In this document: positions 6,343 through 14,047 of the stretch, one piece after another
Layout: each line of letters begins with the position of its first letter
How positions within the stretch are numbered: the stretch's first letter is position 1
DNA from: JBBRLG01 sp038231495
GTDB lineage: Bacteria; Planctomycetota; Planctomycetia; Gemmatales; Gemmataceae
NCBI GenBank assembly: GCA_038231495.1
Contig: JBBRLG010000124.1
Span: forward strand, 1 to 14,196
DNA length: 14,196 bases
Reading direction: 5' to 3'
Translations under genes and position numbers: made by a program
The notes under the pieces: generated by a model
What the model was told of the DNA's origin: nothing
Databases searched by the model: none
The model's input: only the letters and a program-made list of their open reading frames with translations

Positions 6343-8720
6343 TTAGAACAACGGATACGGCTGGTTGTTGAAGCGCGGGTTGTTCTTGAGCGGCGTGATC
6401 TGGTACTTGTTCACGCGGGTCGCCACCTGGTTGACCGAATCCTGGTCGATCGTGTTCTGCAGCTTGTAATCCAGGAAGAACTTGTATTGCGGATTACCGA
6501 AGTTCGTATGGTTGGCAAGGCCGTTGATGGTCTGCTGCTCGCCGGTATCCACCACGCCGTCGCCGTTCGTGTCGCCGTACAAGCGGTGGAAGTAGTAGGA
6601 CGTGGTGCCGTTGATCGGCTGTCCGGTCGGCGGGATGGCGTTCGGGTTGCCGGTCGTGATCTGGTTGGCGTTGAGGAACAGCTTGTAAATGCCGTCCACG
6701 AGCGAACCACTCGGCGATTGGAGTGCGCCGGTACCGGGGTTGCCGACGAAGGCCAGATCGACGAAGAACACGCCGGTGTTGTTGGGGTCCAACTCGGAGC
6801 TGAAGACGCGGACGCCCACCGGCGCGGGGGTGTTGTTATTGGGGAAGCTGTTGCCGGTGGCGATGTTGTTGCCGTTGCCGTCGCGCGGGGCCAGGGCCGC
6901 GTCCGGCGTGGTATTCGCCGGGTCAAAATCTTTGGGGGCCTTGAACAGCTGCACGCCGCCGTTCAAGCCGTTGGAATCGCCGCTCTTGACGAAGACGACG
7001 TTGTCGAACGCCAGGCGGATGTACTTGATGTTGGACCGCTGCATGTAGGTCGGGTCTTCGTTCTCGAACGCGCCGCCGTTCCGGTTGGGATCGACCGCGT
7101 AGAACCGCGGGTAGCCGGCCACGGCGTTGGGGTTGGAACCGTTCGGCCGCAGGTAGTTGATGAAGCCGATGCCCGCGTCGTCCTGGTCGTGGTAAACCTT
7201 CCTTTCGACTGCCGTGTAGTAAGCGGCCGGGTTGCCCGCGTTGAAGACGATATTGTCGAAGTTGTTGTTCTGCGCTTGCAAATCGTACGGGACGCCCTGG
7301 GGACCGGCGTTGCTGTTGGGCGGGTTGTTGTTCAGGTCAATAATGGCCTGCGGCGTCGTGGTGGGGACGACGGGGTTGTTCGGGTCGGTCGTGTAGTCGG
7401 TGTAGCCGACGAAGACGTTGCCGCCCGTGCTGCCGCCGTTGCAGGCCGATGAGACTGCCGTAGACCGTGGTACCGGCAATGAAGGTGCCGATGGCCCCGG
7501 TGTCGAGGCGAATGCCCGTCCGGTAGGGCGCCGCGACGCTGAAGGTATTCAGGCCGATGGTGGCGGTGGCCGAACCGAAGGAGCCGGCGCCCAACAAAGC
7601 CCGGATGCCGAAGGTCGGGACGGCGCTAGGAGACGTATTGCTGAAGGTGTTGGCGTCCCCGGCAATCGTGTCGCCGATGGTCGCCGAGACCGCGTCGGCC
7701 TGCGTGGGGGAGGTGCTTTCGATGTCCACGCCGCGCCAGTAGCCGGCGATGGTGTTCCGCAGGATGTTGGCCGAGTTGTTGCCGGTCTGGCTCTCACTCG
7801 TCTTGCCGTTGTTGTCGAAGAGGTAAATGCCCGTCCGCTGGCCGGCAACGAGGGAGTTGCTCAGCGCGGTCATGGTCAGGGTGTTGTCCAGCACCTGCAC
7901 GGTCGTGGCGTTGTTGAACAGCCAGATCGCGGAATCGTTCGCGCTGGTGTTGATCGTGTTGCCCCGGATCGTCACGGTGGCGGCACCGCCGGTGACGCCG
8001 CTGAAGGTGACTTCGATGCCGACGCCCACGGGCGGTCCGACCGGCCCGCCGGAGGTCGTGACGGTGTTGGCCCCGCCGGTGGTGTTGCCGATGGTGCTGC
8101 CGTTGGCCAGTGCGGCAAGGTTCATGCCGACAACGTTATTGGTTAGCGTGTTGCCGGTGATGGTCACGAGCGGATGCTGCGGGAAGCTGTCGGTCACCGT
8201 CGCGTTGGCCGCGATGCCGATGCGCGAATTGGTAATGGTGTTATTGGTGACGGTCGTGTCGCCGCCGAACACGCCGATGGCGTTGGCGGTGTCGGTCTGG
8301 CCGGCGGGGATGACAACGCCCTGGACGTTGGTGACCGTGTTGCCGGTAATCACGTTGCCGGTGCCGTTGGTCGATACCTGGATGCCACGGCGGAGGATGT
8401 TCTGGACGGTGACGCCGGAAACCGTCAAATTGCTGAAGTTGCCGCCGACCACGTTGCCGATGTCGCTGTTGCGGAAGTCGGTGATGATGCCGTTGCGGAA
8501 GTTGCTCGTGGCGTTGCCGTTGGCCTGGCCGTCCACGACGATCTTGTTCGTCGCGGTACTCGTGAAGGTGACGTTGTTGGAGGCGACGATGAAGCCGTTG
8601 ATGCTGGTGCCGCCGAACGAGGAGTTACTCGCGGAGTCCGCCAGCGTACCCGACGGCGGCGGGGCAGTCCCGGGCCTCCAGCATTTCCACGCACAAACCC
8701 GGACGCCGTAATTTCTTCAT
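6343..8720 (-). pseudogene. Secreted beta-helix protein with dockerin-like C-terminus, two frameshifts
   Basis: The start is ATG 8720, with a gagagg ribosome-binding site; the first residues include VEMLEARDCPA, an N-terminal motif common on exported planctomycete proteins. The frame shifts by one extra base within about 8650-8672 (CCCCGCCGCC run), continues to about 7440, shifts by one extra base again near CAACGGCGGC, and runs to TAG 6343. Net length is 2378 nt, about 790 residues. The middle part has many parallel beta-helix turns (VITGNTVTN, VTNNTITNSRIGIAANA, VTIRGNTINTS, VQVLDNTLT). The last third has a calcium loop, YGDTNGDGVVDTGEQQTING, like a dockerin half-repeat. Such proteins usually bind or cut polysaccharide or serve as surface adhesins; no catalytic residue can be named. 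The gene is either decaying or carries two assembly errors in GC-rich runs. A strong terminator follows and a structured leader precedes it. Confidence 0.8.
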
Positions 8721-9026
8721 GGTTGCCTCTCTCGGAACGGAAGGAAGGGAAGTTCAACGTCAAGCGGCACACGCCGATCGACCGCTTAAAGATCAGTCCC
8801 GGTCGCCCGGGGGCTGGTAATTGCAGTTTGTCAACTGCTTATTACCGGAATTTAGATTTTTCCACACTGATCTTTATATCGCTGCCGGCTCGATCGGCAA
8901 GTTCGGCAGCGGGTTATGATGGTATCGCGCAAATAAGTTAAGTTGTCTAGTCAATTTAGCAACAGAAGTCATGTCAGCAGTATCCAATGATGTTAAAGTG
9001 AGTTCAACGAGAACAAAATAACGGCC
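8721..9026. other. Non-coding gap between beta-helix gene and insertion sequence
   Basis: No convincing gene. It holds the ribosome-binding site of the beta-helix gene, the multibranch inverted repeats at 8787-8876, and a further hairpin with arms 8881-8887 and 8904-8910 (gctgccg/cggcagc). The part from about 8910 to 9026 is more AT-rich than its surroundings and shows nothing I can name. Confidence 0.6.
8787..8876 (-). promoter_or_regulatory. Structured leader: helix enclosing three hairpins
   Basis: An 11-bp inverted repeat (taaagatcagt 8787-8797; actgatcttta 8866-8876) encloses three hairpins almost without gaps. These are cccgg/ccggg at 8798-8811, a two-step stem at 8816-8846 (ggtaat/attacc outside gcagtt/aactgc), and a short ggaa/ttcc stem at 8847-8863. 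The layout resembles a four-way junction. It lies about 66 nt upstream of the beta-helix start and could be a regulatory leader, an operator cluster or a small RNA. I match it to no known riboswitch. Confidence 0.4.
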
Positions 9027-9033
9027 ACTTAAG
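9027..9033. repeat. Target site duplication, left copy
   Basis: ACTTAAG next to the left inverted end, identical to 10668-10674. It contains the palindrome CTTAAG. Confidence 0.85.
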
Positions 9034-9053
9034 GGGCTTTGCACATAAATTCG
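9034..9053 (+). repeat. IS terminal inverted repeat, left
   Basis: Twenty bases identical to the reverse complement of 10648-10667; they define the left end of the element. Confidence 0.92.
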
Positions 9054-9067
9054 CTCAAAGCGCGAAA

Positions 9068-9095
9068 AATAAGGACTTACGCAATAGTGTCCGGC
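9068..9095. repeat. Subterminal repeat block, left end of the IS
   Basis: It has two parts: aataaggacttacg (9068-9081), present in direct orientation at 10624-10637, and caatagtgtccggc (9082-9095), present inverted at 10583-10596. These may be transposase or host-factor binding sites inside the ends. Confidence 0.7.
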
Positions 9096-9275
9096 TCGAT
9101 TGTTGCTATGGGCGACGAAGTTGGCAATGGGACTTGACGCAGGGTTTGCCGGGGAGTGGCAAGCCCGCGCTGTTCTGTCAAAAGGTGAAGGGGTAACTGC
9201 CAAAAGGCACGGTTGGCCGGTGGTGCGAGCGCGCGGCTCGTCTTTTGGGGCCTCGGCGCGCACCGGTGGCGCAGC

Positions 9276-10565
9276 TTACTTGGTGGGTGTTTTGCGTTTG
9301 TCGAGATGGGCCATGAGCTCCTCTTCGGTAGCCCAGCCCTGGAAGTAGAACTGAATCATCTCCAGCGTGCGAACGGTCGGTTTCCGCCCCACCCAGAGAC
9401 TGATGAGCAGGCTGGCAATGATGGCCAGGTAGACTTGCATGGTGACGCCGTCCGGGCTGTTGGCCAGCAAATGACGGCAACCGAGGATGCACTTGAGCCA
9501 GCGGAAGAAGAGTTCCACGCTCCAACGGAACTGGTAACCTAAGGCCACCAACTCGGCCGCGAGGTCGAGGCGACTGGTGGCCAGCAACAGGACCTCCGGA
9601 CGGCCCTGGGCGTCGGTCTTGCCCGTCTGGACCTCAAGGACGCGCACGGTTTGCTTGAAGACGCTACCGCTCTGCGGCCCGCCCAGCCACACGACGCGGT
9701 CGCTGCGTACGCCCGCGGCTCGTGCCGCGTCGGTCAGGGGCCGTTCTTCGACGACGGTCCAGACGGCATTGTCGCGGAGGCGGCCGATGAAGTCGCTGCG
9801 GGCGTCGACGATGTCCTGGAAGAGTTGATACTCGGCATAGCCGCGGTCGATGACGTAGAGGCGCTGGGCTTGCAAGGTGGCCCGCAATTGCTCGGTCTCC
9901 GAGCCGTTGCCGGTGGTCAGGGTCGTTTCGACGGGCACGCCTTTGAGGACGTCGAAATGGACGTGCATTTTGGCGGCGTGATGTTGCGGATCGAGCCACA
10001 GGGCCCAGGCCATTTTAGGCAAGGCGGGCAGCAGGCTGCCATCCACGGCGGTGAGGCCGCGTAAGGCTTCGGCTTCCTTGCCCGGGAGCAAAGGCAGCGC
10101 TTGCCTGGCGAGTGGGCCGATGAGTTCGTGGAGCAGTTGGGGATCGAAGACCCGGCTGGCTTCGCTGAGGGAGCCGCGGGAGACGCGGTCACAGCCGAAC
10201 AGGCGTTGCACCTTGTCGAGTTCGCTGGCCTGCTGAATGCCGCGCAGGCTCTTGACGACGGGATTGAAGAAGAATAACAGGAGCAAGCAGGCATACTGGT
10301 CGTAGAACAAGCGACGATTGCCGGCGCGGTCCCGCGTCGTGGCGTTGTCGTGCAAGTGGTCGAGCAAGGGCCTGAGGACCTTGAAATACTTGAGACCCTT
10401 GAGATCTTTGTCCCGGATAGGTGTGCGTGGTTTCGCGGCCCTAGGTCGCCTCCGCGACCGCGCTGCCAAAGAGGCAGCCAGGGGGGTCGCGGAGGGTAAT
10501 ACAGCTGATAGCGTGCCAAACGGATGAAAAAAGCGACCGCTAGCAAACGACAGGGCAAACGGCAC
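9276..10565 (-). CDS. IS4-family DDE transposase
   Basis: 429 residues counted from GTG 10565. Catalytic residues can be read: first Asp in TAVDGS (D175), second Asp in YVIDRGYAEY (D240), and Glu in the IS4 signature Y-2-R-3-E-6-K (Y344, R347, E351, K358 in YQFRWSVELFFRWLK). The triad is complete, so the enzyme should be able to cut and join the element's ends. The N-terminal helical part (SLRGIQQASELDKVQRLFGC) is the usual DNA-binding region. No ribosome-binding site is seen before the GTG and no ATG is available early in the frame, so the exact start is uncertain; the first ~45 residues look unlike a conserved domain. The frame is intact. It is the only gene of the insertion sequence. Confidence 0.93.
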   Translation of the reverse strand: MPFALSFASGRFFHPFGTLSAVLPSATPLAASLAARSRRRPRAAKPRTPIRDKDLKGLKYFKVLRPLLDHLHDNATTRDRAGNRRLFYDQYACLLLLFFFNPVVKSLRGIQQASELDKVQRLFGCDRVSRGSLSEASRVFDPQLLHELIGPLARQALPLLPGKEAEALRGLTAVDGSLLPALPKMAWALWLDPQHHAAKMHVHFDVLKGVPVETTLTTGNGSETEQLRATLQAQRLYVIDRGYAEYQLFQDIVDARSDFIGRLRDNAVWTVVEERPLTDAARAAGVRSDRVVWLGGPQSGSVFKQTVRVLEVQTGKTDAQGRPEVLLLATSRLDLAAELVALGYQFRWSVELFFRWLKCILGCRHLLANSPDGVTMQVYLAIIASLLISLWVGRKPTVRTLEMIQFYFQGWATEEELMAHLDKRKTPTK

Positions 10566-10582
10566 GGCCTAGCATGAAGTGT

Positions 10583-10642
10583 GCCGGACACTATTGGGAC
10601 TTACGTCGATAGTTCGACCGTCGAATAAGGACTTACGTCGAT
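10583..10642. repeat. Subterminal repeat block, right end of the IS
   Basis: gccggacactattg (10583-10596) is the inverse of 9082-9095. The 14-mer ggacttacgtcgat occurs twice in direct order (10597-10610 and 10629-10642, 32 bp apart), and its first nine bases match 9073-9081 at the other end. The two ends are therefore not symmetrical: one copy on the left, two on the right. Confidence 0.75.
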
Positions 10643-10647
10643 TCGGT

Positions 10648-10667
10648 CGAATTTATGTGCAAAGCCC
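10648..10667 (-). repeat. IS terminal inverted repeat, right
   Basis: Exact reverse complement of 9034-9053; it is followed directly by the ACTTAAG duplication. Confidence 0.92.
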
Positions 10668-10674
10668 ACTTAAG
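10668..10674. repeat. Target site duplication, right copy
   Basis: ACTTAAG, identical to 9027-9033. Confidence 0.85.
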
Positions 10675-11027
10675 GCGTGAAGGTCGGCGTGTTATAGGAA
10701 TTGTGATTCCTGAAAGGGTTAGGCCGGCGCGGATCGTTCGTGGCGATTCCGTGGATTGTAGTGGGTGTGTTCGTAATCCCGATTGGGCACTTTGTCCGGG
10801 TTGCACGGATTGGGTCAGTGACAGCGGCGCGTTCCGGCGGTTCGGGAGCTTTGCGTGCCAGGAGTTTCTGGTTTTATCGGCCCTGTCGGCCTATTTTGCT
10901 CTTTTTTCCCATCTTTCAGTTGACAGGAGGCAGACGCCCCCCGAAAATGCCTGCGTGGTACTTTGCCAAAGAAAAGCGTGGGCCGGGCGTCCTTCCGCTC
11001 CGGCCTCTACCTTAACGGGGGTTGATC
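10675..11027. other. Non-coding gap right of the insertion sequence
   Basis: About 350 bp with no convincing gene. A 91-residue frame at 10740-11015 shows no domain and unlikely composition. The stretch holds a small inverted repeat (aggaat/attcct, 10696-10711) and a likely promoter at 10920-10948. Confidence 0.55.
10920..10948 (+). promoter_or_regulatory. Likely sigma-70 promoter of the surface-polysaccharide genes
   Basis: A perfect TTGACA (10920-10925), a 17-bp spacer, then GAAAAT (10943-10948; 4/6 match to TATAAT). It lies 80 bp before the GTG of the small membrane protein at 11028 and points towards the O-antigen-ligase-like gene. Confidence 0.5.
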
Positions 11028-11306
11028 GTGACCAACCAAGCCAAGCAGACCGTGTGGGTTGCCGTGCCTTTTGCGTTGCTGGCCGCGACCGTCGTCCTGG
11101 GCGCAGCGTTCGTGTACAGCTGGAGCGGTTTGGTCGCCGCGCCGGTCGCGCTGCAAGCGTCCGACGACCCGCTGGCGAACCGTCTGCAGATCGTCGAGCC
11201 GCCGGCGCGGGTTCGGGCAGCTGCCCAACCGACTGCCAACGGCGAGACCGCCACCCTTTTGCAGAACTGGGTTTACACCGACGATAATACGTCGCAGAAC
11301 CGCTGA
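11028..11306 (+). CDS. Small single-pass membrane protein upstream of the ligase-like gene
   Basis: 92 residues from GTG 11028, chosen because a GGGGG ribosome-binding sequence (11017-11021) lies 6 nt before it; a TTG two codons earlier would leave almost no spacing. Residues about 9-31 (VWVAVPFALLAATVVLGAAF) form one membrane helix, preceded by a short basic N-terminus, so the remaining ~60 residues should face the periplasm. That part is polar and proline/alanine-rich with no recognised domain. Family unknown. Its position directly upstream of an O-antigen-ligase-like gene on the same strand, behind a shared promoter, suggests a part in surface polysaccharide assembly, but the 221-bp repeat-filled gap between the two weakens that inference. 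Confidence 0.6.
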   Translation: MTNQAKQTVWVAVPFALLAATVVLGAAFVYSWSGLVAAPVALQASDDPLANRLQIVEPPARVRAAAQPTANGETATLLQNWVYTDDNTSQNR

Positions 11307-11309
11307 TTT

Positions 11310-11507
11310 GGTCCGTTGTCCGTTGTCCGTTGCTAAGGCGACCGGCAGGCTCCGATTTACCTGTCGTAGCCGCAAGCGGCCCGCTTGCAGGCTGTCGTAG
11401 CCGCAAGGAAAGCCTGCAAGCGGGCCGCCTGCGGCTACGGGCAAGTTAAGTCCTGCCGCTCGCCTAAATGCAATCTTGTCTTTGCAACGGACAACGGACA
11501 ACGGACC
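11310..11507. repeat. Compound repeat: inverted heptamer arrays around a nested palindrome
   Basis: The left array 11310-11333 (three GTCCGTT units) is the exact complement of the right array 11484-11507 (ACAACGG units), a 24-bp perfect inverted repeat. The family B palindrome 11366-11438 lies between them. The whole measures 198 bp. No target duplication is evident at its edges. Tandem heptamers of this kind recall the short tandem repeats of cyanobacteria, but I make no claim of common origin. Confidence 0.8.
11366..11438. repeat. Nested palindrome (REP-like), family B, copy 2
   Basis: Arms 11366-11393 and 11411-11438 (28 bp, one mismatch) with a 17-nt spacer. The left arm contains GCAAGCGG-c-CCGCTTGC. 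The spacer repeats the start of the left arm (tgtcgtagccgcaag at 11362-11376 and 11393-11407), suggesting slippage or a partial second unit. The core is shared with 3004-3068. It lies 60 bp after the stop of the small membrane protein. Confidence 0.85.
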
Positions 11508-11527
11508 TCAACTCGTCTACCCGACCC

Positions 11528-14047
11528 ATGGCCGCCATCACTCTCCCCGCTGCGACCGCTGCCCATCCGAAAAGCGCTCCCCAGCGGCGCGTCCGGCCCA
11601 TCTACGTCATCATTGAGATGGTCGTGCTGGTCCTCGTATGCTCTTCCCCGTGGGCGTTCGGCGCCGTCCACCCCGTATTTGAGTTCGTCCTGTACGCGGG
11701 CGTGGGCGTCCTGCTGCTGTTGTGGGGCGCGGCCTTGGTCCTGGACGGACAGCTGTCGTGGAAAAAGTGTCCGGTGGCGCTCGGCCTCGGAGCGCTCTTT
11801 ATCCTCGGCGTCTGCCAGCTGCTGCCGCTGCCGGCGTGGTTACTGGAAACGGTCGCGCCCGCCACGGCCTCAACGTGCCGGGAGTTATTGCCGGCAAGGC
11901 CGGAGGCGGTGACGCCGGGCGAACCCGCTCCCGCCGCGGCGCTGCCCGCGGGGGCGGCCCTCAGCCTCTACCCGGGCGCGACGCGCCAGGCCGTGCTGCG
12001 GCTCCTGGCCGTCTTCTGCCTGTTCGCCGTGGTGCGCAACACCGTCGCCTCTCCTGGCGCGCTGCGGCGATTCAGTCTCTTCGCACTGGTCAACGGCCTC
12101 GCCCTCGCCCTGTTCGCCCTGTTACAGTTTTTCACTTCGCCCCGCTTCACCCTTTATTGGACCTACCCGACCGACGGCAGCGTCTTCGGCCCGTTCATCT
12201 GCCGCAACCACTTCTCCTTTTACGTCAACGTGTGCCTGGGCCTGGGAATGGGCTATCTGCTGTCCAGGCACTGGGCGGGTGGGACGCGGTCGGCCCGCGA
12301 CCGCTACGCGTCTCACGGCACGCCGGGCCTGTTGCAGCAGCCGGCGGTTCTGTGGGTGGCGGCGGCGCTCGCAGTGATCGTCAGCGCGGCCTTTTTCTCC
12401 CTGTCGCGCGGCGGCTTCGTGGCCCTGTTCGCCGGCGTCTTGTTGGCGCTCGTCGTCCTGTGGTCCAGCTCGACCCGCGGCTCGAGCCTGGCCGTCTGGC
12501 TGGTGACCGGGTTGCTGGCCTTCGGCCTGCTCGCGTGGTACGGCTGGCCGCGCGTCGAGGCACGGCTGGTGTCGATGTGGGCAAGTCCGACGGCCGAAGG
12601 GCGGTTGCCGGTCTGGTCCAACTGTCTGCCGCTGTTGAAGCGGTATCCCGTTTTCGGCACCGGCTACGGCACCTTCCGCTACGTCGAGCCGCTCCAACGC
12701 ACTCCCGGCGACAACCCGGACGAGGTCTACGAGTACGCGCACAACGACTACCTGGAAGCGGCGGTCGAGGGCGGTGCAGTACGATTGCTGGTGAGTTTGG
12801 TTGTGATCGCGCTGGTCTACCGCCTGGGATTTCGGGCGTACCGGCGCTACCGGGGCCATGCGACGGGCGGCCTGGTGCTCGGCGGCCTGGTCGCGTTCAC
12901 GACGGTCGTCGTGCATAGCTTCGTGGATTTCGGCCTGCACATGCCGGCCATCGCGGTGTTGGTGACGGTGCTGTGCGCCCACCTGGCCGCCCTGGGCGCG
13001 CGGCGCGGCACGTCGGGCGAGTCCGAGGAGGACGCCTACGCGCTGCGGCTGGCCGGCGTCGGGCCGGGCCTGGGCATCGCCGCCGCGGCCCTGTTGGCGT
13101 TCGTCCTGACTGCGGAGGGTTGGAAGCTGTCGCAAGCCGAGCGCTATCATCTGGCGGCGCGGCACCTGGCATTGGCCACACCCCCGGTGCCGCGCGACCG
13201 CCAGATCGACTACCTGCGCGCTGCGGTGCAGTACGAGCCGGCCGACGCCGCACTGCAAATCGCCCTGGCCGACGCCCATTTCTTCGCCCGTCAGGAAGCA
13301 AGTGCCGGGTCAGTTGCGGCGCGCGCACACTCCCTGGCGGCGGCGCGGCACTACTTGCTGGCGCGCAACCTATGCCCGCTCTTGCCGCAGCCGCACGTCC
13401 GCCTCGCTGCTTTGGCCGACTCCCTGGCCGAGGCCGACCCAAGCGCAACCTTTCTCCGCCGCGCGACGGTCGTGCGGCCGGCGGACGCTCACCTGTGGTA
13501 CTTGACCGGCGTCCAGGAGTTGGCCGACGGCCATACCGCGGAAGCGTGTCGGTGCTGGCGGCAAGCGCTGCTCGCTTCCGACAAGTATCTGGAAGCCGTG
13601 TTAAAGGCCGGGGCGAAGGAGTTGACCGCCGACCAGTGGACGCGAGATGTGCTGCCGGACCGCCCCGCGAGCATCGAAAAGGCTGCGTGGTTGTTGCACT
13701 CCGAAGCGGATGCGGCGGACGCCCGCAAGCCGTTTTTGGAGGCGGCGCTTGAGAGACTGGAAAATCGGCCGGTGGGCATGTTGCCCGACGACTATCGCCT
13801 GCGCGGCAAGGTCCAGGACGAACTGGGCCGGACGGACGACGCGGTCAAATCGTACCAGCTGGCCCTGTCGCGCAAGCCGTCGCAGGCGGACTGGCGGTTG
13901 GAATTGGTGAAGCTGCTCATCCGGCGGAAGCAGTTCGACCTGGCGCAAGAGGCGTTGGGCAAGGTTCCGCACGATCATCCAGGGTACGCCGAGTCCCAAG
14001 AAGCGCTCCGGACCGCCCAGGAGGCGATTAAGGATAATAAGGAGTAG
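11528..14047 (+). CDS. O-antigen ligase-like polytopic membrane protein with TPR tail
   Basis: 839 residues from ATG 11528. An in-frame ATG 60 bp upstream is rejected because it would translate the heptamer repeat. Residues about 25-530 hold 10 or more membrane helices and the Wzy_C/O-antigen ligase motifs: GPFICRNHFSFY (221-232), SLSRGG (291-296), RYPVFGTGYGTF (372-383) and HNDYLEAAVEGG (405-416). The arginines and histidine in these loops are the usual lipid-linked-sugar contact residues in the family. The protein should join or polymerise undecaprenyl-linked glycan at the periplasmic face. Residues about 535-839 are TPR-like (PADAALQIALADAHFFARQE; later LRGKVQDELGRTDDAVKSYQ), probably for partner binding. 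No strong ribosome-binding site is seen. The ligase-TPR fusion is frequent in planctomycetes. Ligase versus polymerase cannot be decided from sequence. Confidence 0.88.
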   Translation: MAAITLPAATAAHPKSAPQRRVRPIYVIIEMVVLVLVCSSPWAFGAVHPVFEFVLYAGVGVLLLLWGAALVLDGQLSWKKCPVALGLGALFILGVCQLLPLPAWLLETVAPATASTCRELLPARPEAVTPGEPAPAAALPAGAALSLYPGATRQAVLRLLAVFCLFAVVRNTVASPGALRRFSLFALVNGLALALFALLQFFTSPRFTLYWTYPTDGSVFGPFICRNHFSFYVNVCLGLGMGYLLSRHWAGGTRSARDRYASHGTPGLLQQPAVLWVAAALAVIVSAAFFSLSRGGFVALFAGVLLALVVLWSSSTRGSSLAVWLVTGLLAFGLLAWYGWPRVEARLVSMWASPTAEGRLPVWSNCLPLLKRYPVFGTGYGTFRYVEPLQRTPGDNPDEVYEYAHNDYLEAAVEGGAVRLLVSLVVIALVYRLGFRAYRRYRGHATGGLVLGGLVAFTTVVVHSFVDFGLHMPAIAVLVTVLCAHLAALGARRGTSGESEEDAYALRLAGVGPGLGIAAAALLAFVLTAEGWKLSQAERYHLAARHLALATPPVPRDRQIDYLRAAVQYEPADAALQIALADAHFFARQEASAGSVAARAHSLAAARHYLLARNLCPLLPQPHVRLAALADSLAEADPSATFLRRATVVRPADAHLWYLTGVQELADGHTAEACRCWRQALLASDKYLEAVLKAGAKELTADQWTRDVLPDRPASIEKAAWLLHSEADAADARKPFLEAALERLENRPVGMLPDDYRLRGKVQDELGRTDDAVKSYQLALSRKPSQADWRLELVKLLIRRKQFDLAQEALGKVPHDHPGYAESQEALRTAQEAIKDNKE

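Larger units (their letters stand above)
9034..10667 (-). mobile_element. Complete IS4-family insertion sequence (1634 bp)
   Basis: The element starts and ends with a perfect 20-bp terminal inverted repeat (GGGCTTTGCACATAAATTCG at 9034-9053; its complement at 10648-10667). It is flanked by a perfect 7-bp target duplication, ACTTAAG (9027-9033 and 10668-10674). One transposase gene on the minus strand fills most of it. Perfect ends and target duplication suggest a recent, possibly still active insertion. The short target duplication fits the ISPepr1-like subgroup of IS4 as I remember it, which is not verified here. The left 222 bp beyond the transposase stop are non-coding. Confidence 0.93.

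Noticed and set aside
6046..7452. Plus-strand ORF of 468 codons
   Set aside because: Antisense to the cytochrome start, the terminator and the beta-helix gene; repetitive valine-rich product, no start signal.
8829..8834. TTGACA on the minus strand as a -35 box of the beta-helix gene
   Set aside because: No acceptable -10 sequence at 15-19 bp; the bases are better explained as the loop and stem of the hairpin at 8816-8846.
9142..9166. Hairpin gggtttgcc/ggcaagccc as transposase terminator
   Set aside because: One imperfect pair and no following T-run on the minus strand; too weak to list.
10740..11015. 91-codon ORF right of the insertion sequence
   Set aside because: No ribosome-binding site, no domain, and it contains the TTGACA promoter candidate; composition looks non-coding.
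11468..11527. Upstream ATG adding 20 residues to the ligase-like protein
   Set aside because: Those codons would translate the inverted heptamer array; ATG 11528 begins a more typical N-terminus before the first membrane helix.
12122..13279. Minus-strand ORF of 385 codons
   Set aside because: Shadow of the O-antigen-ligase-like gene; glutamine/arginine-rich product without recognisable motifs.
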